A stretch of DNA of 33,743 nucleotides. Source: CAJQQY01 sp964352225. GTDB taxonomy: Bacteria; Bacteroidota; Bacteroidia; Chitinophagales; Saprospiraceae. Position 1 is the first letter of the stretch. Every line of letters begins with the position of its first letter. The stretch covers positions 1 through 33,743 of the forward strand of contig CAYGRM010000022.1 in the NCBI GenBank assembly GCA_964352225.1, read 5' to 3'. The position numbers and the translations under genes were made by a program. The notes under the pieces are model-generated. The model was given only the letters and a program-made list of their open reading frames with translations. It had not been told where the DNA came from and did no database searches. Shown in pieces: positions 18,189 through 26,736 of this stretch.

Positions 18189-20483
18189 ATGAATCGATTT
18201 ATATCTATATTTTTTACAATAGTATTCTGTTTTGTAAATGTATTGTTGTTTGCACAAACAGAAGATACTAAAAAAGATCCTACAGGTTGGAAAAAAGCAG
18301 ACAAGTTATATCAGCAAAAAGGCTATATGGCTTCTGCTTCTAAATATCAAATGAAGCAATCTACTGAGGATATGGAACCAGATGTTATGGTTCGTATCGC
18401 TAATTCGTATCGACTAAATGGCGAAGCAGAATTAGCAGAATATTGGTATGCTAGATGCATTAATCAGTCTACTAATGTAGAAGACAAATTGCATTATGCA
18501 GAAGTTTTGCAAAGTACAGGTAAGTGTGAAGATGCTATTCGTTGGTTTAATGAATATCAAAAAGTCGCAAAATCTGATCGTGAATTTATTTCAGATTGTG
18601 CGGAGTTATCTACCTTCAAAAATCATGAAAATGTTGCTGTTGAAAATCTTAAAGTTATAAATACTGAACATCTAGACTACAGCGCGGTGAGTCATGACGG
18701 AGGAGTTGTTTTTACTTCGACAAGAGGTACTCAAAAAATCCAAAAAGTGACTGACAACTGGACTAAAAGTAATTTCTCTGATGTCTTTTTTGCAAAAATG
18801 GATGAGGAAGGGAACGTGGAAGATATCACACCTATTGCTGGAGGTATCAACAAAAAGTATCATGATGGGGTAACTTCTATAAGTAGAAGTGGAACGGTGA
18901 TGTTTTTTTCTAGGAATAATAAAAAGATGAAAAAGAAAAATAAGTCAGTCAATTTGAAAATCTATAGTTCCTTATTTGTGGATGGAATGTGGACAGATGC
19001 AACTGATATTGGGATTAGCGGAGATGATTTTGCCACGTGCCATCCTAGTATTTCTGCTGATGGAAAATTGCTTTATTTTGCCTCTGATCGTCCGGGTGGT
19101 TTTGGTGGAATGGACATTTATGTAGTGGAAAACAAAAATGGTAAATGGACTCAACCGCAAAATTTAGGACCAACTATTAATAGTGCAGGAAATGATATTT
19201 TTCCTTTCGTAAATGATGAAGGGGTTTTATTTTTCTCTTCCAATGGACATAAAGGAATGGGAGGATTAGATGTTTTTTATGCTGAAAAATCAAGTATGTT
19301 CGATGAAGGTACATGGGATATACGAAGAAATTTAGGAACTCCATTTAATACCAAAAAAGATGATTTTGGTTTTTATGCTAATCAAAATATGACTGAAGGG
19401 TTTTTGACTTCCAATCGATTTGGTGGGAAAGGTGGCGATGATATTTATACTTGGAAAAGTAATGATAATAAGCCATTAGAAATGACTGAAACTAGGACTT
19501 CATTCTTGATGGTAATGGATCCAGAGACTAATTCTGGACTCAGAAATGCTGTAGTGCAAATTCAAGATTTGGATAACAATGGAAAATTAACAGAACGAAA
19601 AACAGATGTAAAAGGATTGTTAGAAACAACAGTTGAGGAAGGAAAAATTTATAAAGTTACCATCGAAAAAGATGGGTATATGCCGATTGAAAAAGAAGTT
19701 TTAGCAGCCGAAATGCTGGGTGGAATTTCTTATGAATTCGATATGGAAAAAGTTAAATGTGTTGAATTATTTGGAACAGTAGTTAATGGAAAATATAACA
19801 AAGTAATTCCAAATACTACAATTACCTTGATTAATAAATGTAGTGGAGAAAAAACAGTAATGACTACGCAAGCAGATGGAAGTTTTGATTTTTGCTTAGA
19901 AAATGGATGTGACTTTGATATCGTAGCGAGCAAAGATAATTTTATGGCGACTGAATCTAAAGTTTCAACATTGGAAGCAACTGAGGGAAATATGAAAGAA
20001 ATGAAAATCGAAATGTTACCTTCAGATCGACCAGTAAAATCTAATCCAGTTGTAAAATCAGAGTCTTCAGCTGAAGTTAAAAAACATTTCTTAGGAAATG
20101 AGGAAGCAACTTTTCATGTTGGACAAGTGCTGACCTTAAAGAATATTTATTACGACTTTAATAAGTCAAATATTCGTCCTGACGCTCAAATAGAATTAGA
20201 TTATATTGTTACGATGATGAATGAATTTGCTGATATGGAAATCACACTTACTTCCCATACGGACTCTCGAGGAAAAAGTAATTACAATAAAAAACTTTCG
20301 GAAAAGAGAGCAGTTTCAGCTCGCCAATACATCATTTCAAAAGGAATTGCACCGGACAGAATTATCGCTTCTGGCTATGGTGAAAGTGCTTTGAAAAACG
20401 ACTGTATCGATGGAGTAGATTGTCCTGATGATAAGCATCAAGTTAACCGAAGAACAGAAATTTTGATTAACAAAATCAAATAG
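18189..20483 (+). CDS. PorE-like OmpA family protein (TPR, PD40 propeller, carboxypeptidase-like and OmpA domains)
   Basis: The ATG at 18189 gives 764 residues with a good signal peptide (cleavage after LLFAQ, residue 23). The frame stays open to a TTG at 18168, but that would add seven residues before the signal and is unlikely. Domains in order: TPR-like helices (about 30-130), a PD40/WD40-like propeller (about 160-425, blades with FASDRPGGFGGMDIY, FFSSNGHKGMGGLDVF and FLTSNRFGGKGGDDIY), two carboxypeptidase-regulatory-like folds (about 435-620), and an OmpA peptidoglycan-binding domain (648-764) with YYDFNKSNIRPD and TDSRGKSNYNKKLSEKRA. This is the architecture of PorE of Porphyromonas gingivalis, which anchors T9SS parts to peptidoglycan, but I see no lipobox here. 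It ends the cassette, just before a terminator. Confidence 0.88.
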   Translation: MNRFISIFFTIVFCFVNVLLFAQTEDTKKDPTGWKKADKLYQQKGYMASASKYQMKQSTEDMEPDVMVRIANSYRLNGEAELAEYWYARCINQSTNVEDKLHYAEVLQSTGKCEDAIRWFNEYQKVAKSDREFISDCAELSTFKNHENVAVENLKVINTEHLDYSAVSHDGGVVFTSTRGTQKIQKVTDNWTKSNFSDVFFAKMDEEGNVEDITPIAGGINKKYHDGVTSISRSGTVMFFSRNNKKMKKKNKSVNLKIYSSLFVDGMWTDATDIGISGDDFATCHPSISADGKLLYFASDRPGGFGGMDIYVVENKNGKWTQPQNLGPTINSAGNDIFPFVNDEGVLFFSSNGHKGMGGLDVFYAEKSSMFDEGTWDIRRNLGTPFNTKKDDFGFYANQNMTEGFLTSNRFGGKGGDDIYTWKSNDNKPLEMTETRTSFLMVMDPETNSGLRNAVVQIQDLDNNGKLTERKTDVKGLLETTVEEGKIYKVTIEKDGYMPIEKEVLAAEMLGGISYEFDMEKVKCVELFGTVVNGKYNKVIPNTTITLINKCSGEKTVMTTQADGSFDFCLENGCDFDIVASKDNFMATESKVSTLEATEGNMKEMKIEMLPSDRPVKSNPVVKSESSAEVKKHFLGNEEATFHVGQVLTLKNIYYDFNKSNIRPDAQIELDYIVTMMNEFADMEITLTSHTDSRGKSNYNKKLSEKRAVSARQYIISKGIAPDRIIASGYGESALKNDCIDGVDCPDDKHQVNRRTEILINKIK

Positions 20484-20510
20484 ATTTATTGATTAGAAAA
20501 GCATCGATAG

Positions 20511-20545
20511 GCCCTGTTTCTCTTTATGAAAACAGGGCTTGTTTT
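20511..20545 (+). terminator. Terminator of the adhesin-PorP-PorE cassette
   Basis: GCCCTGTTT (20511-20519) pairs with AAACAGGGC (20530-20538) around a ten-base loop, followed by TTGTTTTA. It lies 28 bases after the stop codon. Confidence 0.8.
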
Positions 20546-20718
20546 ATTTAGAGTGTTGAGTTGTTGATCTACGAATATATACGCCTCTTTTTGGTATAAA
20601 TTTTGGAACTTAAATTATAGTTTTTTCTAATGTCACTTTAGGAGTAAAATCGACGTTTTTCTATTGTCATCAATAGCTGAATCTTTAAGTGAAAAAAATG
20701 ATTTAATATTATAATTAA

Positions 20719-20779
20719 TAGACTTTATTCTAAATCAAGTTGTATGGGAGAACGTAAAACGTCCATCGAATAAAGTCTA
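20719..20779. repeat. Inverted repeat in the 401-base spacer before the second adhesin
   Basis: Perfect 12-base arms TAGACTTTATTC (20719-20730) and its complement (20768-20779) enclose 37 bases that contain a smaller hairpin (ACGT-AAA-ACGT). There is no T tract, so it is not a usual terminator; it could be a small mobile repeat or a leader structure. Nothing else is evident between 20546 and 20884. Confidence 0.5.
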
Positions 20780-20884
20780 ATATATAAAGTATTGATTACG
20801 AGATTTTTTTAAATAAAATTATTGAATGTTTATTTCTTTATTAAAAAAAGGAAAAGCATCCGATAACAATATCCCTTTAATTTT

Positions 20885-23800
20885 ATGAGGTATAATTCTA
20901 CCTTTTTAAACAAAAAAAATCCTATGAACAAAATCATCTCAAGTTTTATTTTTTCTAAAAAAATAAACCAAATAGTTAGCGTGATTTCGGTAGTGTTTTT
21001 ATGTGTTTTTTGTTTGGCTTTTACTAGTTCAGATGATTATCATAACAATGCATTTACATTTTTAAATTCTAGTGAAAACAGCGTTAATCTGAATACATTA
21101 GCTGGGCCTACCGATACTGTCGATTTAGCACTAGTTTTGACCACTCCAAATGCATCTGCTTGTCCTGGAAGTCAAGTAGATTTTACCATTGAAATTATTA
21201 ATCAAGGTCAAACAACCGTAGAGAGTTTTGAGTTGACGAATTATGTTCCTGCTGGATTAACGTTAAGTGCAACTGGAAATACAGGTTGGGTGCAAACTGG
21301 AGACAAAGTGAAAAAAACAGTTACTGGGTCGCTTAATCCAAATGGATTTACAACTCAAACTATTTCTTTTGATTTAGCGGTTGATTTTGCTGGAGCCTCT
21401 CTTGAAAACCGAGTGGAGATTAGTGCGGCAGATTGTGATACTGATCCTAATAATGCTCCTCCAATTGAATTCGATTCTACTTTTGATGATATTGATAATG
21501 ATAGCATAGGAGGAAATAATATTATAGATGGAAGTTTCGGAGATGAGGATGATCATGATTTTGCAACTGTAATGAATGATGCACCACAGCTAACTAATGT
21601 GAATGTAACTTCTGCTGTTTGTAATTTTGATAATGGTACGGCGACTTTAAGTCCAATGGGATTCATTGCTTACAATTGGAGTGATGGAGGAACTGGCCCA
21701 GCGCGAACAGGACTTTTTCCAGGATTATATACAGTTACTTTTACCAAGAGTAATGGATGTACCAATACCGAAGAAGTAGAGGTAACCAATGATTGTACTG
21801 GTTGTGAAGCAATAGCAGGAACTGTAACGATGGATGCAGATACTTTTTGTATTCCGGGTGATTCTGTTTTAGTGACTTTCATCGATGATATGAATTCTGT
21901 TGAACCGCAACCTCAATTTATTACCACTTATATATTGACTAGGGGAGATTCAAAAGCTATTTTAGGAATAGATACATTACCTCAATTTTATATTTCAGAA
22001 AAAGGATCTTATAGAATTCACGTAAAAATTTTAGATGTACTACATGTCCCTCAGGAAGAAATTGATAGTATAGAAGTAGGTATTACACCAATTTCTTATC
22101 TACACCAATTTTTAGCCGATGGAGGTGGATATTTATGTGGAGCTTTAGATACGGTAGGAACCCAATTTGAAGTTGGAACTGCTTCAGCGACTGTAACTTC
22201 AACTAGTGATGAAGATTGTGGATCTGGCAATGGTTATGCTTTGCTAGACCCGATTGATTATATTTATGATTGGAGCGATGGAGGGACTGGACATGAGAGA
22301 GCAGATTTGTCAGCAGGGGTTTATTCAGTTACGGTAACTGGTTGTGCAGATTGCATTTGGTTTGTCAATGATATTACGATAGGGACTAATTGTATTTTTA
22401 ATGATACGATTCCATTTATTTTAGAAACAGATTCTACCGAGACTTTTTGTGGAAATCCAATTCCAAGTTATTTTTCTAATAACACCACTACAACACTTTG
22501 CGCTGGAGGAACTTCGGGGGGTGATGGAACTTATGGAAGTTATACTGTTTCAGAAACGGGATGCTTAGTTTACACTTCTAATAATTTACCTGGAAATAAT
22601 ATTGACACTATTTGTGTAATAGTCAACGATGATATGGGAAACTCAGATACAACTGTTTTTATTCCTACTATTATTTGTCATACGGTACCACAAATTATGA
22701 ATGTGGCTTGTGATGTATCCACTTCGACAGGTGACTTATGTTTGGATATTCCTTTTGATGATATTGGAAATTTTAATGTAACTGTTGATGGCGTACCCGT
22801 TTCGACAGGGTTTACAGGGTGCCAAGCAGATAGTATGATTGTTTATGATTATTCTGGGCTTTTTGCACAAGGAAATTTTGGACCATATGATTTGAATTCC
22901 TGGGAAGTAGAAGGACAAAATCTGGTCGCTCCTTTTCAAAATGTACAAGCATTATTAGTCGAAATGAATGATTGGGATCCTGCTGCCAACTGGGTTCTCA
23001 ATACAGCTGATTTCACTATCTCAGGAGGTGATCTAGATCAAGATTACGGCGATTTAGTGATTACTCATCCTTTGACGAGTATTACGATTTCGATTCCACC
23101 AATAGTGGTTTATACTTATGCAGGAACTTCAATAGAATTACCAGAGGGACTTAGTAATGTGGTTTATACGGAAAATGGAAATAGTTGCCCAACTGCATCT
23201 ATTCAAGCTACGGTTTCATGTGTGCCTTGTCTTCCATATTTACCAGCAGATACGGTTGATGTGGTTGCTGCTAATTGTGCAGGAACAGGAGATTTTTGTG
23301 TAAATATTTCCACCGCAAATATTTTTGAGTATCAAATTTCAATTGATGGAATGGCATATGGAGGCTCATTGATGGCTTGTGATTTTGCGGGAATTAATGA
23401 TGGAACTAATTTACAATTAACTGTAGGATTGCATGAAGTTATTTTTACTCAGATCACAACTTCCTGCTCTGATACGGTGCTGGTAGATGTGACTTGTCCA
23501 CCTTGCGATGACTGGTTGCCAGATGCAATTACCCTTGCAACTACCACTTGTGGAAGTACTGTTGAGACCTGTATAAATGTACCTTTTGCAGATCTTTCTG
23601 ATTACGAAATTAGAGATAATGGAATTTTATATGCAGGTTCAGTTGGTACTTGTATGAATGGAACAGATGCTACCATCGCAGTAGATACAGGTTTTCATCA
23701 GATTACCATGTTGAACTTGATGAGTGGATGTTCTGATACCATGAGTTTAACGATTAATTGTATTCCAGATACGTTGATTTTAGATACTTTAATTGAAATC

Positions 23801-25408
23801 ACTATGATGGATACTTTATGTCTCGACGAGGTGATAGTGGGAGATTTGGCGATGGTTGAAATCCTTTGTGGAGATACCGTCAATATGACGATTAATTACA
23901 CCATAGATACGATCACCAATTGTATCATTTTTGAAGGGATCAACATTGGGACAGATATGCTCTGTTTAAGGTTGACCAATAGTCTTGGAGATCGAACAGA
24001 TGTAATTATAAATATAACGGTCACCCCTCCTTGTGGAGGTGGATTTTTAAATATGGAAACGGCAACGTTAGGAATATCTGATTGTGCTGGAACCACTCCG
24101 CTTTGTTTAGAAATTCCCTTTGGAGAAATAGCCGGATATAACATTACTGATAATGGGATGGCTTATGGGAACGGATTTGTGGGGTGTGACTTTGATACAT
24201 CTTATAGTTATAATTATTTCGCGTTGCCGGGTCAAGGCTCAGCAGGCCCTTATAATGTTGACTTGTGGACAGTCAATGATTCGACATATTCGGGAATGTT
24301 TATGACCATAGCTGATTTAGTTGACTCGATGAATGTTTGGGATACGACTGGAACATGGGTTTTAGATGCGGTATCATTTAATATCGTTGGAGGAAATAAT
24401 TCAAGTACTTATGGAAATATTACAATTACCCAAAATGGGACTGGTGCATTTGCACTTATAGAATTAACTGAAAATTTAATACCAAATGGCACGCAAATTT
24501 TGATTGGAGATGGACCACATGAATTAATTTTTTCAGATACTGCAACGCTTTGCCAAGATACCATTCAAGCTACTGTTTTCTGTTTACTACCTGAAATAGT
24601 ACTGGACACTATTATTGATGGAGGAATGGATACTTACTGTGTAGACACAACTGAGTTGCTGGGAAATGTAATTAGTATTTCAAATGATTGTCCTGCCCAA
24701 TCAGGTAATATGGTTGCTTTTGAGATAGTTGATAGTACTTATTGTGTGAATTATGAGGGACTAAATCCAGGAGAAAATACGGCCTGTATTGTAGTTTGTG
24801 ATGATTTGGGATTATGTGATACAACTACCATAATAATAACAGTATTGGTGGATACCTTGGCTTTACCTGATGTAGTTCCTGATGTTGATACCACGATGAT
24901 AGATCAATCGGTGGTAACTAACTTGTTAGGCAATGATACCATTAATGGAATTTTTGATACGATATTTATTTTGACTCCACCTAGCAATGGAACCGTAGTA
25001 ATGAACGGAGATGGAACAGCCACTTATACCCCAAACGATGGTTATTGTAATCCTACGATTCCTGATTCCTACAATTATGTGATGTGTAATACGGCAGGTT
25101 GTGATAGTACTTTAGTCACTATTTTAGTATTATGTGAACCAAGTGGAGCGCTGACATTTTATAGTGGATTCTCTCCTAATAATGATGGGATCAATGATCT
25201 ATTTTACATTCAAGGATTAGAAGCATTTCCAGATAATGTGCTATGTGTATTTAACCGATGGGGGAATCGAGTATATTATAAAGAGGGTTATGATAATACA
25301 TTTGATGGAACTTGGGAGAATACCATATTGACCGATGGAACCTATTTCTATGTATTTGATGATGGAATCGGAAATCGATATTCTGGATATGTGCAGATAG
25401 CGCGGTAA
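20885..25408 (+). CDS. Second giant modular surface protein with type-B T9SS C-terminal domain
   Basis: A 1507-residue predicted T9SS substrate. Two starts are possible: the ATG at 20885, or the one at 20924 after an A-rich stretch, which gives a more ordinary signal peptide (hydrophobic core IVSVISVVFLCVFCLAF). Next come a DUF11-like domain (about 78-165, VDFTIEIINQG and NYVPAGLTL) and SprB-like repeats with WSDGGTG (about 235-310 and 440-500). Residues 507-1324 are built from two alternating cysteine-containing modules described separately. A cadherin-like domain with GNDT and GTATYTPNDGYC follows, then the sorting domain (about 1418-1507): FSPNNDGINDLFYI, VFNRWGNRVYYKEGY, DGTYFYVF, ending VQIAR. 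It has no PorP/SprF gene of its own and may use the one at 17149. Function beyond adhesion or matrix formation is unknown. Confidence 0.85.
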   Translation: MRYNSTFLNKKNPMNKIISSFIFSKKINQIVSVISVVFLCVFCLAFTSSDDYHNNAFTFLNSSENSVNLNTLAGPTDTVDLALVLTTPNASACPGSQVDFTIEIINQGQTTVESFELTNYVPAGLTLSATGNTGWVQTGDKVKKTVTGSLNPNGFTTQTISFDLAVDFAGASLENRVEISAADCDTDPNNAPPIEFDSTFDDIDNDSIGGNNIIDGSFGDEDDHDFATVMNDAPQLTNVNVTSAVCNFDNGTATLSPMGFIAYNWSDGGTGPARTGLFPGLYTVTFTKSNGCTNTEEVEVTNDCTGCEAIAGTVTMDADTFCIPGDSVLVTFIDDMNSVEPQPQFITTYILTRGDSKAILGIDTLPQFYISEKGSYRIHVKILDVLHVPQEEIDSIEVGITPISYLHQFLADGGGYLCGALDTVGTQFEVGTASATVTSTSDEDCGSGNGYALLDPIDYIYDWSDGGTGHERADLSAGVYSVTVTGCADCIWFVNDITIGTNCIFNDTIPFILETDSTETFCGNPIPSYFSNNTTTTLCAGGTSGGDGTYGSYTVSETGCLVYTSNNLPGNNIDTICVIVNDDMGNSDTTVFIPTIICHTVPQIMNVACDVSTSTGDLCLDIPFDDIGNFNVTVDGVPVSTGFTGCQADSMIVYDYSGLFAQGNFGPYDLNSWEVEGQNLVAPFQNVQALLVEMNDWDPAANWVLNTADFTISGGDLDQDYGDLVITHPLTSITISIPPIVVYTYAGTSIELPEGLSNVVYTENGNSCPTASIQATVSCVPCLPYLPADTVDVVAANCAGTGDFCVNISTANIFEYQISIDGMAYGGSLMACDFAGINDGTNLQLTVGLHEVIFTQITTSCSDTVLVDVTCPPCDDWLPDAITLATTTCGSTVETCINVPFADLSDYEIRDNGILYAGSVGTCMNGTDATIAVDTGFHQITMLNLMSGCSDTMSLTINCIPDTLILDTLIEITMMDTLCLDEVIVGDLAMVEILCGDTVNMTINYTIDTITNCIIFEGINIGTDMLCLRLTNSLGDRTDVIINITVTPPCGGGFLNMETATLGISDCAGTTPLCLEIPFGEIAGYNITDNGMAYGNGFVGCDFDTSYSYNYFALPGQGSAGPYNVDLWTVNDSTYSGMFMTIADLVDSMNVWDTTGTWVLDAVSFNIVGGNNSSTYGNITITQNGTGAFALIELTENLIPNGTQILIGDGPHELIFSDTATLCQDTIQATVFCLLPEIVLDTIIDGGMDTYCVDTTELLGNVISISNDCPAQSGNMVAFEIVDSTYCVNYEGLNPGENTACIVVCDDLGLCDTTTIIITVLVDTLALPDVVPDVDTTMIDQSVVTNLLGNDTINGIFDTIFILTPPSNGTVVMNGDGTATYTPNDGYCNPTIPDSYNYVMCNTAGCDSTLVTILVLCEPSGALTFYSGFSPNNDGINDLFYIQGLEAFPDNVLCVFNRWGNRVYYKEGYDNTFDGTWENTILTDGTYFYVFDDGIGNRYSGYVQIAR
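22404..24855 (+). repeat. Alternating repeat modules within the second adhesin
   Basis: Two module types recur, with approximate bounds. Type B (about 90 residues; DT-x-C near the start, then a G-x-N-(I/P)-G-x-(D/N) turn, a cysteine and a D/N-rich strand) at 22404-22680, 23762-24043 and 24586-24855. Type A (C-x-G/S ... LCLxIPFxxIxxYxIxxNGxxYxxGxxxC) at 22684-23230, 23230-23505, 23506-23761 and 24044-24585. The first and last A copies are long, about 180 residues, with a shared insert containing QGxxGPYxxxxW, a stretch ending MNxWDxxxxWVL, and a YGxxxIT segment. Order is B-A-a-a-B-A-B. I do not recognise either as a named family. Confidence 0.7.
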
Positions 25409-25433
25409 ATTATTTTTTTAAAAAAATTAAATT

Positions 25434-25474
25434 AAAAAGGGCAGAAGAATCAGACGATTGTTCTACCCTTTTTT
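25434..25474. terminator. Hairpin terminator after the second adhesin
   Basis: AAAAAGGG (25434-25441) pairs with CCCTTTTT (25466-25473); the stem continues with AGAA/TTCT and AATC/GATT across two single mismatches, ending in a four-base AGAC loop. The T run follows directly, so it works as an intrinsic terminator. Confidence 0.75.
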
Positions 25475-25880
25475 GATAAAATAGTCTTGATAAATATTTT
25501 GTCCTACCACCTTTTACCCAAAAAGGATATTGACTTTGATTACATTCTTTTGATCTTGATTGTTTTGAAGAGCCTTCAATTTCAACTAAGATTTTTTTTT
25601 GATTATGTTTATTTTTTTAAAAATGACCATAGTTAAACTCTGCCCAATTAGTATCTTAATTTCTCGATTAGTTTAATATTTCGTTAGTGAATTTTTGGTT
25701 TCACGACATAGTTTATATGATTTGTTTCAACTGTTTTGGTGGGCTAGTAACATTCCCGAATTATAAGCTCTGCGAATTTTGCCATTGGGAAAAATAGAGT
25801 GTAATGCAAAGAAGATTAGGATAAAATAAACTATCAACATGTTACGAAATAAAGCATTTATATAATACATAAAACAAGGT
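25475..25880. other. Noncoding stretch, no gene seen
   Basis: About 400 bases of A/T-rich sequence broken by stops in all frames. The only structure I see is a short perfect hairpin TTGAAG-AGC-CTTCAA at 25565-25579. It may be decayed coding sequence, but nothing recognisable remains. Confidence 0.5.
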
Positions 25881-26041
25881 AAGTAATTGGTCATTATTAA
25901 ATTTAGAATTTTGACGAGGGAATTTTTTTGCCAGTTTTTTCAAAAAAATCATTGCATACCCTCGGTCTGGAATTATTTTTTTGGAGGAAATGGCGGAAAA
26001 ATAGACCGTCAAAAACTATATTTAATATTGACCAGTTACTT
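25881..26041. repeat. 161-bp palindromic element
   Basis: The ends are imperfect inverted copies of about 35 bases: AAGTAATTGGTCATTATTAA on the left against AAGTAACTGGTCAATATTAA on the inverted right, then similar sequence to TTTTGACG. The interior offers CGAGGG/CCCTCG and CGGTCT/AGACCG pairings, so the transcript could fold as a branched structure. No ORF lies inside. It may be a MITE-like element or a structured RNA. Confidence 0.65.
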
Positions 26042-26042
26042 A

Positions 26043-26074
26043 TTGTAAGGGAAATAGAATCTAGGGTATATTTG
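26043..26074 (+). promoter_or_regulatory. Consensus promoter in the 1.3-kb spacer
   Basis: TTG (26043-26045), 21 bases, then TATATTTG (26067-26074) fits the Bacteroidota promoter in both boxes and in spacing. It ends four bases before an ATG opening a 17-codon ORF. The next annotated gene is more than 650 bases downstream. Confidence 0.45.
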
Positions 26075-26078
26075 CGTT

Positions 26079-26132
26079 ATGGGAAATAGGTTCTTGTTTT
26101 TATTAACGATTAAAGTATCAATTTCTCAATGA
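26079..26132 (+). pseudogene. 17-codon ORF resembling a truncated signal peptide
   Basis: Encodes MGNRFLFLLTIKVSISQ, then TGA. A basic residue followed by a hydrophobic run ending SISQ looks like the start of an exported Bacteroidota protein. It sits four bases after a consensus -7 box, as recR and the 5'-nucleotidase do. The likely reading is the remnant of a decayed secreted-protein gene, since no homologous frame continues; a leader peptide or chance ORF is also possible. Confidence 0.3.
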
Positions 26133-26396
26133 ATTTTTCATCTTTTCTTGCAATTGAATCTTGGATTTACCTTCACTCAAATCAAAAATAAATAGACTGA
26201 TTTTTAATTTTATGGCTTTTGCTTTTCTTTATAGTTGAGCGTTAATTTCGGCAATTTTTAAATGAAAGAATTAAGCGGAAAATGAAATTTAATATGCCCA
26301 AAAAAAATAGAATCAGCATAATATATTGAGAAATAATCAAGGTGAAAAGCAGTACGAAAATCGTAAAAAAATAAATTTCAAAAGCAAAAAAAAGAG

Positions 26397-26430
26397 TAGC
26401 AAATCAAATTAATTTGATCTACATTTGCTA
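26397..26430. repeat. Nested palindrome
   Basis: TAGCAAAT (26397-26404) and ATTTGCTA (26423-26430) are inverted and enclose a perfect 16-base palindrome ATCAAATTAATTTGAT (26403-26418). A -7-like TACATTTG (26420-26427) overlaps the right arm. It could be an operator-like site or chance in A/T-rich DNA. Confidence 0.35.
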
Positions 26431-26558
26431 AAAAATACAGCATGTTTTCCTTCGAATGAAGGACTTTCCCGATACCGTAAAATTCAAATAAAATTTATAG
26501 AATGATCTCTAATTATCTATTCTTGCCGTCAAGAATGGAGGTCAACACCTATGTCTAA

Positions 26559-26566
26559 TACCTTTG
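26559..26566 (+). promoter_or_regulatory. Possible -7 element of the first type-A gene
   Basis: TACCTTTG matches TAnnTTTG exactly, but no TTG lies at the right distance upstream. If used, it would give a leader of roughly 160 bases before the ATG at 26737. Confidence 0.35.
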
Positions 26567-26623
26567 TATTTGAAGTTTTATTTAATTCCCAACTCCGTGA
26601 TTAGTAATAAATAAAAGAAAGTA

Positions 26624-26653
26624 TAGAGTAGACTTGGTGACAAGTTTACTCTA
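26624..26653 (+). promoter_or_regulatory. Leader hairpin upstream of the first type-A gene
   Basis: TAGAGTAGACTT (26624-26635) pairs with AAGTTTACTCTA (26642-26653), 12 pairs including one G-T wobble, with loop GGTGAC. No T tract follows, and a G/C-richer stretch (GATCGCTGAGG) comes next, so it looks like structure of the 5' leader rather than a terminator. It may stabilise the message. Confidence 0.4.
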
Positions 26654-26736
26654 GATCGCTGAGGTAGTATATCCATATGGTATGCGCCGTGTTCTAAACA
26701 ATTTTTTTAAAATTTTTTAGTCTTTTTAATTATCTC

